10,884 nt of DNA from the NCBI GenBank assembly GCA_946629155.1, contig CAMOXM010000044.1:1-10884 (forward strand). Direction: 5' to 3'. The stretch comes from UBA9848 sp003454065 (GTDB taxonomy: Bacteria > Spirochaetota > Spirochaetia > Sphaerochaetales > Sphaerochaetaceae). A model generated the notes under the pieces. It made no database searches, was not told the origin of the DNA, and worked only from the letters and a program-made list of their open reading frames with translations. The translations under genes were made by a program, and so were the position numbers. Below are positions 1 to 6,794 of the stretch, one piece after another (position 1 is the stretch's first letter; each line of letters starts with the position of its first letter).

Positions 1-266
1 AAGTTACGGCAATTTGCGGGACGCATACCCATGTTCAGACCATGGACGAGAAGATCATTCCCGGCGGAACCGCATACATTACGGATTTGGGAATGACCGG
101 AGTGCAGGATTCGGTGATAGGCGGAAGCATAGAGCTGTCATTGCAAAGGATGATCACTTCGGTGAATATAAAAGTTCCCCCATTGGAGGGGGAAGGATGC
201 ATAAAGGGGTGCGTGATAGAATTCGACCCTGATACGGGAGCAGCCGTATCGATAAGGAGAATATAG
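1..266 (+). CDS. YmdB-family metallophosphoesterase, C-terminal part (5' end outside window)
   Basis: This is the last 87 codons of a gene that begins before the window; the reading frame starts at base 3 and ends at a TAG at 264-266. The segment GTHTHVQTMDE followed by GGTAYITDLGMTG is the hallmark C-terminal signature of the YmdB/TIGR00282 metallophosphoesterases, whose characterised members hydrolyse 2',3'-cyclic nucleotides. The His pair in THTH belongs to the dinuclear metal site, and the closing GCVIEFDPDTGAAVSIRRI segment matches the usual terminal beta strands. The N-terminal metal ligands cannot be seen. The stop codon is 3 bases before the SMC start, so the two genes are very probably co-transcribed. 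The family call is firm; the physiological role here is inferred from homologues. Confidence 0.9.
   Translation, partial: VTAICGTHTHVQTMDEKIIPGGTAYITDLGMTGVQDSVIGGSIELSLQRMITSVNIKVPPLEGEGCIKGCVIEFDPDTGAAVSIRRI
175..194 (+). other. Perfect 7-bp G:C-rich hairpin inside the ymdB-like gene
   Basis: TTCCCCC (175-181) and GGGGGAA (188-194) are exact inverted repeats around a 6-base loop, ATTGGA. The hairpin lies in coding sequence (Val-Pro-Pro-Leu-Glu-Gly-Glu) about 76 bases upstream of the SMC start. There is no T-tract after it, so it is not an intrinsic terminator. It may be chance, or an RNA-processing or stability element between the two cistrons. Confidence 0.35.
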
Positions 267-269
267 CTC

Positions 270-3077
270 ATGCGCCTCGTATCTTTGGACATGGTCGGGT
301 TCAAGTCGTTTGCGGAAAAGACCCATATAGAGTTTTCCGACGGCATAACATGCGTCGTAGGCGAAAACGGAAACGGCAAGACATGCATACTTGAGGCGAT
401 AGTCTGGGTTCTAGGTTCGCAGGCGGGAAGCGCCGTCCGCGCCGTCAAGGGCGTTGGAATGGGAAGCGTGATTTTCTGGGGGAACAAAACGCGTGAGATG
501 TCGCAGTTCGCCGAAGTAAGCATCGTATTCTCAAATGAGGATCGGGCTCTGCCTATAGACACTTCCGAGGTCGAGATAAGACGAAGGATCTCAATTTCCG
601 GTTTCAGAAGCAAAAGCGACTTCGACACCGAAAGCGAATATTTCATAAATAGAACGCCTTGCAGGCTCAAGGACATCAATGATCTTCTGGCGAATACCGG
701 CGTGGGAAAGAATTCCTACTCCATTCTCGAGCAAGGAGAAACGGATAAGATCCTGAACATGAAGCCTGAAGAGAGGCGATCCATATTCGAGGAAGCCGCA
801 GCCATCTCCAAATACCGAATGGACGAGAAGGAGGCGCAGGCGAAGCTCGCCGCCGCAGACGAGAACCTCAAGGACGTCAATGTTCGCTACGCCGAATTGC
901 AGAGGCAATATTCAAGGCTCAAGAATCAGGCCGAAGACGCGACGAACTACATCAACGACAAGAAAGAGCTCAGGGAGCTCGAGGACAAGTCCGTCGTTCT
1001 CGAATTGAACGAAATCGAGGCCAAGAAGGAAGATCATTCGGACCAATTGAAAAGAAACAAGGAGAAATTGAAGGCGCTCGAAGAGAAATCGAGGTCATTG
1101 ACGGAAAAGAAGACGGAGAACGAAAAGCTGCTTTCCGCATTGCGCGAGGAAATCGGAATATTGAACGGCGAGATACAATCTGCAAGCCAATCGATGAGCA
1201 GTTCGCAGGAAATGCTCAAAGGCTTTTTGGATTCGAGAAGCAATTTGGAGGCGTCTTACGGCGAAATAAAAAGCAGGCGCGAATCAGCTCATGAGGCTGA
1301 AAGGGAGAACAGGGAGCTCAAGAAGGCGCTTGATGCGGAAATAGCCGAACTCAAATCTCAATCGGAAGATATCGCGGAGAAGATTTCCAAGGCGCAATCG
1401 GAGGACGAGGAGGTCAGGGAAAGGATAAGAAGCCTCGAAGAGGAAGGTGCGCGCATGGACGAGGAGAAGTCAAGCCTCGAATCGAAGCTGTTCGACAATT
1501 ACGAGCAATTCGTTTCGAATGCTCATGATGTCATATCCTTGGTGTATAAGGAGATCAAAGACGATAAGAACGCCGTTCTCAAAGGGGATTTGGAGAAGAA
1601 ACTGGTTGAAAAATTATCGGAGCTCAAGTCCGCTATGGAAGGCGCAGATGCGCTTTCAAGCGACGATTTGCATAGAATGCGCGCCATCTTGGACGACATA
1701 TTGTCGTTCTTCGACGAATACAGGAACCTTCATGTTGATTTCTCCAAATTGAGGAAAAGCTACAAATCCGTGGAGGAGGCTAAGAAGGCCGATGATGTCG
1801 TAACGCCGCTTTTCGATAGGATAAGCCGAATCGGCAAATCCGCTGAAACATGCAGAAGGAGCATCAAAGAGGCTTCGGACAAGAGGAACACGATTCAGCT
1901 GTCGATAAGCTCGTTTTCCGCGCAGAAGCAGGCCGTGGGCGAGCGCCTCATAGAATTGAATGTCAAGAGGGATGTCGCGCAGAAGGAATTCGAATCGATA
2001 AAATCCAGGATCGACGAGGTCGATAAGGACGAGAAGTCCGCTAAGAAGATGCTTGACGACAATATCGCGAACGTGAAAAGGCTTCAAGTCGAAACGGCGA
2101 AGCTCGACAAGGAGATGGACAAGAAGATCAAGGAGCGGGACTCCAGGGAAGCGAGGAAGGCCAAAATCGAAGCCGAGCTTTCGAATATGGGCGGGAAGGA
2201 CAGTGTCGATATGCAGAATCTGATCGAGAGGAATGCCATGCTTACCGCCAAGATAGAGAATTTCGACGAGCTAATGAAGAGGATTTCCGATGAATACTTC
2301 GAAAGGGAAGGCGTAGATGTTCAGGATCTCAGGAAGACTGTCCGGCTTGGCGAGAAGGATGAGCTCCAGTCCATAAAGCGCAGGACTCAATTTCTGCGCA
2401 ATCAGATCAAATCCTACGGCAATATAAACTATTTGGCGGCCGAAGAGTTCAAAGGCGTAAGCGAGGAATACAACCTCGTCAAAAGAAACCTTGAGGATTA
2501 CGCCAAAGCGAGAGAAGACCTCAAGGTTGTGCTGACGAACATACAGACGGAGAACACGAGATTGTTCATGGAGACGTTTGACAAAATAAACGAGAACTTC
2601 AATATTTTCTATTCCGCATTGTCCGGAGGCGGTTCCGCACGTCTCGAGCTCGGGGATTCGCAAGACGCTCTCCAGTCCGGAGTGGAGATTTACGCATGTC
2701 CTCCCGGCAAATCCGCAACCCACGTATCGAGTTTGTCAGGCGGGGAAAGAACGATGGTGACCTTGGCTCTTTTCTTTGCCATATATCAAATAAGGCCGGC
2801 TCCTTTCTGCTTTCTCGACGAGCCCGTAGCCGCGCTTTCCGAAAAGAATGTGAATGCATTCCTGAACATGCTCAGGGATTTCAAGGATACTTCTCAATTC
2901 ATAATGATAACGCACAACAAGTACACCTTGAAGGGCGGGAACGCTCTCATAGGCGTGGTTCAGCATGAAAAGGGGGTTTCCAAGGTTCTTAGCTGCAATC
3001 TGAGAGTGACCGATGACGGTAAGTTCCTGCTCACCGACCGCAACAGCGGAAAGCCTTTGAACTTGCATTTGGAGTGA
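270..3077 (+). CDS. smc: Short SMC-type chromosome segregation ATPase without a recognisable hinge
   Basis: This is an SMC-family ATPase expected to act in chromosome organisation and segregation. The N-terminal head has the Walker A motif GENGNGKT at residues 31-38, and FINRTPCRLKDIND near 125-138, closely matching bacterial SMC. Long charged coiled coils follow. The C-terminal head starts near 760 and has the signature LSGGE at 822-826, Walker B plus catalytic Glu at D850-E851, and an H-loop in MITHNK. The protein has 935 residues, against roughly 1150-1190 for standard bacterial SMC. The missing part is the middle: residues about 411-523 are Lys/Glu/Asp-rich and helical-looking, without the Gly-rich hinge that dimerises SMCs. 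The D-loop region reads DEPVAALS where DEVDAALD is usual. The ATG at 270 has AAGGAGA at 254-260, 9 bases upstream. The neighbours are a YmdB-like gene and a HIT gene, not the frequent rnc/ftsY context, and no scpA or scpB is seen. Membership of the SMC family is firm; dimerisation by another route is inference. Confidence 0.92.
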   Translation: MRLVSLDMVGFKSFAEKTHIEFSDGITCVVGENGNGKTCILEAIVWVLGSQAGSAVRAVKGVGMGSVIFWGNKTREMSQFAEVSIVFSNEDRALPIDTSEVEIRRRISISGFRSKSDFDTESEYFINRTPCRLKDINDLLANTGVGKNSYSILEQGETDKILNMKPEERRSIFEEAAAISKYRMDEKEAQAKLAAADENLKDVNVRYAELQRQYSRLKNQAEDATNYINDKKELRELEDKSVVLELNEIEAKKEDHSDQLKRNKEKLKALEEKSRSLTEKKTENEKLLSALREEIGILNGEIQSASQSMSSSQEMLKGFLDSRSNLEASYGEIKSRRESAHEAERENRELKKALDAEIAELKSQSEDIAEKISKAQSEDEEVRERIRSLEEEGARMDEEKSSLESKLFDNYEQFVSNAHDVISLVYKEIKDDKNAVLKGDLEKKLVEKLSELKSAMEGADALSSDDLHRMRAILDDILSFFDEYRNLHVDFSKLRKSYKSVEEAKKADDVVTPLFDRISRIGKSAETCRRSIKEASDKRNTIQLSISSFSAQKQAVGERLIELNVKRDVAQKEFESIKSRIDEVDKDEKSAKKMLDDNIANVKRLQVETAKLDKEMDKKIKERDSREARKAKIEAELSNMGGKDSVDMQNLIERNAMLTAKIENFDELMKRISDEYFEREGVDVQDLRKTVRLGEKDELQSIKRRTQFLRNQIKSYGNINYLAAEEFKGVSEEYNLVKRNLEDYAKAREDLKVVLTNIQTENTRLFMETFDKINENFNIFYSALSGGGSARLELGDSQDALQSGVEIYACPPGKSATHVSSLSGGERTMVTLALFFAIYQIRPAPFCFLDEPVAALSEKNVNAFLNMLRDFKDTSQFIMITHNKYTLKGGNALIGVVQHEKGVSKVLSCNLRVTDDGKFLLTDRNSGKPLNLHLE

Positions 3078-3092
3078 GTATCGCTGTTCTCT

Positions 3093-3120
3093 TCCGGCTT
3101 TGTCCGAATGGCAGGCCGGA
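3093..3120 (+). other. Stem-loop in the smc-HIT gap
   Basis: TCCGGCTT (3093-3100) can pair with AGGCCGGA (3113-3120), giving 8 bp including one G:U, with a 12-base loop. It occupies the 85-base gap between the SMC stop and the HIT start. The bases after the stem are GC-rich with no run of T, so an intrinsic terminator is not supported. It could be a processing or stability element, or chance. Confidence 0.35.
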
Positions 3121-3162
3121 GCGGCGGAGAGCGCATAGCCTATTTCATGGAGGATTTACATT

Positions 3163-3564
3163 ATGGATGTTTTTGATAGAATAATAGCAGGAGATATACC
3201 TTCGCACAAGATTTACGAAGATGATTCCTGCATTTCCTTTCTGGATATAGCGCCGATAAAAAAAGGGCATAGTCTGGTAGTGGCGAAAAGATGCGTTCCG
3301 ACCATAGACAAGCTCTCGGATCAGGAAATCGCCGCGCTCTTCTCCGTAGTGAGGAAAATAGATGCGAAGATGAGGGAATCGCTGAAATGCGATGCGGTGA
3401 ACATTTTGGTCAACGATGGTGCGGCGGCGGGTCAGGAGGTCGGTCATGTCCATGTCCATCTTCTTCCCCGCTTCAATGGCGATGGGGGGTTCGATATCAG
3501 GGTCAAGGAAAAATATGATGACGGCGAGGCGGTGAGATTTTGCGAGTTATTAAAGCTTTTATAA
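3163..3564 (+). CDS. HIT-family (histidine triad) nucleotide-binding protein
   Basis: This is a small cytoplasmic HIT protein of 133 residues, the usual length for the HinT/HIT branch. Characterised relatives hydrolyse nucleoside phosphoramidates or related adenylated substrates; the substrate here is not known. The N-terminal stretch with DRIIAGDIPSHKIYEDD and FLDIAPIKKGHSLVV matches the family, and the catalytic triad HVHVHLL lies at residues 95-101 (His95, His97, His99), preceded by the typical AGQEVG segment. The ATG at 3163 is supported by GGAGGA at 3149-3154, 8 bases upstream. The 3' end overlaps the start of the following lipoprotein gene by 25 bases, which suggests an operon with the lipoprotein and the CDP-alcohol transferase. 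No promoter was recognised in the upstream gap, so read-through from smc is possible. Nothing about the active site looks abnormal. Confidence 0.93.
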   Translation: MDVFDRIIAGDIPSHKIYEDDSCISFLDIAPIKKGHSLVVAKRCVPTIDKLSDQEIAALFSVVRKIDAKMRESLKCDAVNILVNDGAAAGQEVGHVHVHLLPRFNGDGGFDIRVKEKYDDGEAVRFCELLKLL

Positions 3565-4856
3565 TTATTGCGTTTGTTGCGCTGTTGGCGTCTTGCTTGG
3601 CTTTTGAAAGGACGCCGCGCATCATGTTTTCGCATTTGAAGGGCGTTGAAGCGTCTGATGGCGGAACCGGCATGTTCGGAGCGGATGCGAAAAAGACGGA
3701 TGGCATCCCGATTGCCGCTGATGATTCAAAGGATGCGCTGGAGGCTGAAAAACCGTCAAAGGCCGTTTCCGCATCCTCCGGCGAGGAGAAGGACATTTCG
3801 GACGGGCGCGCGCTGACAGATGATTCCGGTTCGCCGGCGTCAGAACCCGAAAAACAATCGGAGGATGCCCTTTCCGATACTTCGCATATCAGCGAGCCCG
3901 CCGCGCTGCAGGCTTCTGCCATGCCTTCGGGTGAAGGGATATCCCGTTCCGATTCGTATCCTCAAACAGATGATAGGAACGTCTTCGCTGCGTATTCTCC
4001 TGTTGAGATCGAGATTTCAGACCCGATCGTAATCGGGTCTTTCGCTGAAGATTCCGAAAGCGCTGCGGCTCTGGATTCCATCGGATCCCCTACGCCGCAG
4101 GGCGCAGTCGATTCGAATAATCAAGCGCAGGAAAGGATAAGATTCCTTTTCGTTCCCACGGCCTGCTCCTCTTTCGATAGCGGCAAGCTGGCGCGTTCAT
4201 TGAGGAGCTATGCGGAGCAATTCGATATTGATTTGATTGTGGTCACAGGCGATAGGGGTCGCATCCTGCCCATAATCAACGAATTCGATCAGAACATGTT
4301 CGCCACGACTATGATAATGCAATACGGGCTCGTGATATGCAAACAGGATTTCACCACGAGATCCAATCCCGGATACGTGGAATTCAGGAACTTTGCGGTT
4401 CAGCTCTATCAGGGCGAGATAACCGGCGATAGATTCGATCCCGGTGCGTCTGCAGGCGGTTCCGCTTCGTACTCGATGAAGGCATTCGAAAAATTGAGGT
4501 CCGTCAGGAAGCCGTCGCTGGTTTTCGCCAGCCCGCTTGAGACTTCCTATTATGACACGGTGGTGATGCCAGGAGAAGAATTCGGCGCATCGGACCCGTT
4601 GGGCAATGGAACTTTCGTTCAGGATTTCGAATCCAGGGGATATGTGGATGCTTATAATGCCATCAGATATTCGGCGCCTACGATAGGAACTGCGCATCCC
4701 GGATTCACATACAGCGATGAGAAAGGCAATTTCAGGATAGATTTCGTGCTGTTCAAGAATATGATTCCGTCGTTCGCTGACACATTGTATTTGTCCGGAG
4801 CAAGCGATTTGGAAAACGTTCGCAGATATGCGGTAATAGGGGAGATGGCGTTATGA
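3540..4856 (+). CDS. Lipoprotein with acidic linker and divergent endonuclease/exonuclease/phosphatase (EEP)-like domain
   Basis: This is a predicted membrane-anchored lipoprotein of 438 residues. Lys5 is followed by a hydrophobic stretch and LLASC, with Cys19 as the lipidation site; the loose lipobox suits spirochaetes. Residues about 25-197 form a low-complexity linker rich in Ser, Ala, Asp, Glu and Pro. From residue 199 a globular domain begins (RIRFLFVPTA, then DIDLIVVTGDRG) and ends with a GFTYSDEKGNFRIDFVLF block at about 389-404 and RRYAVIGEM near the end. This order recalls the EEP fold, with RIDFVL matching the usual RIDYVL strand. The family's GDFN motif is absent, the terminal SDH motif reads RRYAV, and the usual catalytic Glu is not obvious, so hydrolase activity is doubtful. 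The start is a TTG at 3540, because the frame closes at a TGA at 3519-3521 and later starts would remove the signal peptide. The gene overlaps the HIT gene by 25 bases and the next gene by an ATGA. Lipoprotein: confident. EEP relationship: moderate. Confidence 0.72.
   Translation: MRVIKAFIIIAFVALLASCLAFERTPRIMFSHLKGVEASDGGTGMFGADAKKTDGIPIAADDSKDALEAEKPSKAVSASSGEEKDISDGRALTDDSGSPASEPEKQSEDALSDTSHISEPAALQASAMPSGEGISRSDSYPQTDDRNVFAAYSPVEIEISDPIVIGSFAEDSESAAALDSIGSPTPQGAVDSNNQAQERIRFLFVPTACSSFDSGKLARSLRSYAEQFDIDLIVVTGDRGRILPIINEFDQNMFATTMIMQYGLVICKQDFTTRSNPGYVEFRNFAVQLYQGEITGDRFDPGASAGGSASYSMKAFEKLRSVRKPSLVFASPLETSYYDTVVMPGEEFGASDPLGNGTFVQDFESRGYVDAYNAIRYSAPTIGTAHPGFTYSDEKGNFRIDFVLFKNMIPSFADTLYLSGASDLENVRRYAVIGEMAL
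4019..4040 (+). other. Perfect 9-bp inverted repeat with 4-base loop inside the lipoprotein gene
   Basis: AGACCCGAT (4019-4027) and ATCGGGTCT (4032-4040) are exact complements around CGTA, followed by TTC. The element lies at the distal end of the linker-coding region, before the globular domain. As RNA it would form a stable hairpin. The following T run is too short for a convincing terminator. Confidence 0.5.
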
Positions 4857-5458
4857 CATTGCCTAATCGCCTTACGCTATCGAGGTTTGTTCTGACGCCC
4901 GTATTCGCCGTTTCATTCTATTTGATGCGAGTTTGCGGACAGGGCGCCGTATCTGCTGCTCTTGCCGTTGCATGCATGCTGACATATTGCTATATGGAGA
5001 TAACCGATCTTGCCGACGGCAAGATAGCCAGAAAGCGCGGATTGGTGACCGATTTGGGCAAGCTGTTCGATCCGTTCGCCGATTCCGTGATGCATCTCAC
5101 GTTCTTTTCGCTCTTCGCACATTTCAAAATGATAGGTTTTGCAGCCTTTTACGTGATTCTCTTCAGAGAGGTTTCAATATTGTTCATACGGATGCTCAGC
5201 ATGAAAGCGGGGGTTGTTATGCCTGCGAATGCTTTTGGAAAGTTCAAGACGTTTTTCTATGCGCTCCTGTCGTTTTTGGTGATAGCATTCGCATCGGTTT
5301 CGGCTTTCGAGGATTTTTCCTTGGAGTTCGTTCGCATTGCGATTTTCGTTTTCCACATCCTATCGTATTTTGCGGCTTTGTTTTCGATTCTTTCGCTTGC
5401 AGTTTATTATTTCTCCGGCGTGGTGAAAGGAGGGGCGTTATCCGCCATCAGCAAGTGA
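4853..5458 (+). CDS. CDP-alcohol phosphatidyltransferase (phosphatidylglycerophosphate synthase-like)
   Basis: This is an integral-membrane enzyme of 201 residues that transfers a phosphatidyl group from CDP-diacylglycerol (or similar) to an alcohol acceptor. The family signature D-x2-D-G-x2-A-R-x8-G-x3-D-x3-D is complete: Asp52, Asp55, Gly56, Ala59, Arg60, Gly69, Asp73, Asp77. The opening NRLTLSRFVLTPVF resembles PgsA-type enzymes that use glycerol-3-phosphate, but the acceptor cannot be fixed by eye; phosphatidylserine-, inositol- or choline-forming relatives share the motif. Several hydrophobic segments follow, consistent with the six-helix fold. The ATG at 4853 overlaps the lipoprotein stop (ATGA, 4853-4856) and has AGGGGAGA at 4838-4845, so translational coupling is likely. 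This makes the lipoprotein a candidate partner in envelope lipid metabolism. The gene looks intact and functional. Confidence 0.9.
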   Translation: MTLPNRLTLSRFVLTPVFAVSFYLMRVCGQGAVSAALAVACMLTYCYMEITDLADGKIARKRGLVTDLGKLFDPFADSVMHLTFFSLFAHFKMIGFAAFYVILFREVSILFIRMLSMKAGVVMPANAFGKFKTFFYALLSFLVIAFASVSAFEDFSLEFVRIAIFVFHILSYFAALFSILSLAVYYFSGVVKGGALSAISK

Positions 5459-5478
5459 TGCCGCTGTTGGCAAGTGAT
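5451..5478 (+). repeat. 9-bp direct repeat upstream of a promoter
   Basis: GCAAGTGAT occurs at 5451-5459 and again at 5470-5478, with a 19-base period (just under two helical turns). The first copy includes the stop codon of the CDP-alcohol transferase; the second ends 11 bases before the -35 box. The placement suits an activator site, but two copies of 9 bases could be chance. Confidence 0.4.
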
Positions 5479-5489
5479 TGCAAAATTAA

Positions 5490-5518
5490 TTGATATGTGA
5501 TATTCTGTATAATATGAT
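5490..5518 (+). promoter_or_regulatory. Sigma70-type promoter for the SLC1-like/YhhN-like gene pair
   Basis: TTGATA (5490-5495) and TATGAT (5513-5518) are separated by 17 bases; each matches the consensus at 5 of 6 positions. A perfect TATAAT at 5508-5513 overlaps but has only a weak -35 (TTAATT, 5486-5491, spacer 16). The surrounding sequence is the most AT-rich of the window. The predicted transcript would start near 5525 and have a leader of about 30 bases with a purine-rich AAGAGAGA at 5542-5549. Confidence 0.65.
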
Positions 5519-5555
5519 GCTTTGATGTATTCATATACAATAAGAGAGATGGCAT

Positions 5556-6794
5556 ATGAGATTTAGACTGATGTATCTTTTTTCCTTTATCCTTTCGGCG
5601 GCGGCCATGTGGTTTTTCAGGGATTACGAATGGGCGATGCTGCTGATAAGCGGAATGTCGGGAATCCTCATTAATCTGGGGATTGTTTTGTCGCTTTGCT
5701 TCATTGCCCTGACCGTAATGGGTTCCGGCGCATCGCTTCGCAGAACTAGAAAGCTGGGTTTGACGATAGGGAAGACATTCGGGTGGATGCTGATTGCAGC
5801 CATCCTGGCGCTGGCGCTTGCGTTCGCCGCCGGAATGTTCTTCATTGGCGAGTCCGATTTTTCGATAGGCTATGCTGCTGCTTCGTTGGTGAGCGAACCT
5901 GCTTTGGCATCTGTCGATTCCTACATGGGCTTGACAAGCGTAATCGGAACGCATCAGCTGATCTATTGCGGCGTCTTGTTCGTTTTCATTCTTTCCCTGC
6001 TGTTTTCGTATTATTTGAACCCTACGCTTAGGGTGATACAGCCTGCTTACGCTTTGGCGAATTCGGTGAATGAGGTCGGATTCAGGTTCTTCTATACCGT
6101 TTGCAACGTGTATATAGTTTTTTTGTTCGTGATTGCCGGCGCCTTTTTTTCTCAAGTGTTCAATCCTGAGTCCGTCTTGATGTCCGTGGCGCTCAGCAGT
6201 ACTGATTTGATGATCAAGATGGGCATTGTATGCGCTGCGATGTGCCTGATTCTTTTTCCGTTGCTGTTCATGATGTTTACGAAGTTCAAGAGAAATCCGT
6301 TTCCGGTCATCTGGAGCGCGTTCATAACCTCTTTGGTTTCCGTTTTTTCAGGCAACCTTTTGTTTTCCATTCCGGTTATGGAGGAGATTCACAGGCATCA
6401 GAACAATTCGCTTAAGAGAACGACTGTCGTTTCCGGAAATTTCATGTATCTCTTTTCCAGAGTCGGAAGCGCATCCATTGCTTATCTCGCTATAACGTCG
6501 CTTGCGAACCTTTCCGGAATATCGGCTTCGACCATATTGACGCAACTGATCGTGTTGGGGATGTGTTTCGGCTTGTCTCTGCTCGCAGGCATGTTCCCGG
6601 GGTTCGAATATTTGTTCATCATCGTGATGATTCGAGTCATAATGCCCGAGCTCGTAAGCGACAATTCCATAGCTCTTGCCGTTGCGTATGTTCCTGTGCT
6701 GAGTCTTCTCGGACTGTTCATTGATACTTTTGCTATAAATTTCGGCTGCAAGGCATGCGATGTTCCTATCAGGCAGCCAAATGAAAGCAATTAA
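5556..6794 (+). CDS. Divergent SLC1-type (dicarboxylate/amino acid:cation symporter-like) membrane transporter
   Basis: This is a 412-residue polytopic membrane protein with the length and hydrophobicity profile of SLC1/DAACS transporters, which move dicarboxylates or amino acids with Na+ or H+. The region from about residue 248 (FPVIWSAFITS...FSGNLLFSIPVMEEI) corresponds to the HP1 hairpin and the following TLPV...E stretch. NFMYLFSRVGSASIAYLA aligns with the TM7 region, and LLGLFIDTFAINFG with TM8. The residues that normally make ion and substrate sites are changed: the Ser-rich tip of HP1, the NMDGT motif and the TM8 Asp/Arg pair are not preserved, although an Asn in INFG is. Function may therefore differ or be lost. 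The ATG at 5556 has AAGAGAGA 6 bases upstream. A dedicated promoter precedes it, and it overlaps the following membrane-protein gene, so the pair is probably an operon. The fold call is moderate; the substrate is unknown. Confidence 0.6.
   Translation: MRFRLMYLFSFILSAAAMWFFRDYEWAMLLISGMSGILINLGIVLSLCFIALTVMGSGASLRRTRKLGLTIGKTFGWMLIAAILALALAFAAGMFFIGESDFSIGYAAASLVSEPALASVDSYMGLTSVIGTHQLIYCGVLFVFILSLLFSYYLNPTLRVIQPAYALANSVNEVGFRFFYTVCNVYIVFLFVIAGAFFSQVFNPESVLMSVALSSTDLMIKMGIVCAAMCLILFPLLFMMFTKFKRNPFPVIWSAFITSLVSVFSGNLLFSIPVMEEIHRHQNNSLKRTTVVSGNFMYLFSRVGSASIAYLAITSLANLSGISASTILTQLIVLGMCFGLSLLAGMFPGFEYLFIIVMIRVIMPELVSDNSIALAVAYVPVLSLLGLFIDTFAINFGCKACDVPIRQPNESN

Noticed and set aside
35..679. Open frame on the - strand opposite ymdB-like and smc
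   Set aside because: It crosses two clearly coding + strand genes and shows no recognisable domain.
3093..3120. Intrinsic terminator after smc
   Set aside because: The stem is present but no T-tract follows, so only a stem-loop is claimed.
3560..3565. TATAAT as a -10 box for the lipoprotein gene
   Set aside because: It lies downstream of the only credible start (TTG 3540), no -35 is correctly spaced, and starting later would remove the signal peptide.
5448..6155. Long open frame on the - strand opposite the SLC1-like transporter
   Set aside because: Its translation is Gln/His/Arg-rich and low in hydrophobic order, as expected for the antisense of a membrane-protein gene. The + strand frame has a promoter, a ribosome binding site and family similarity.
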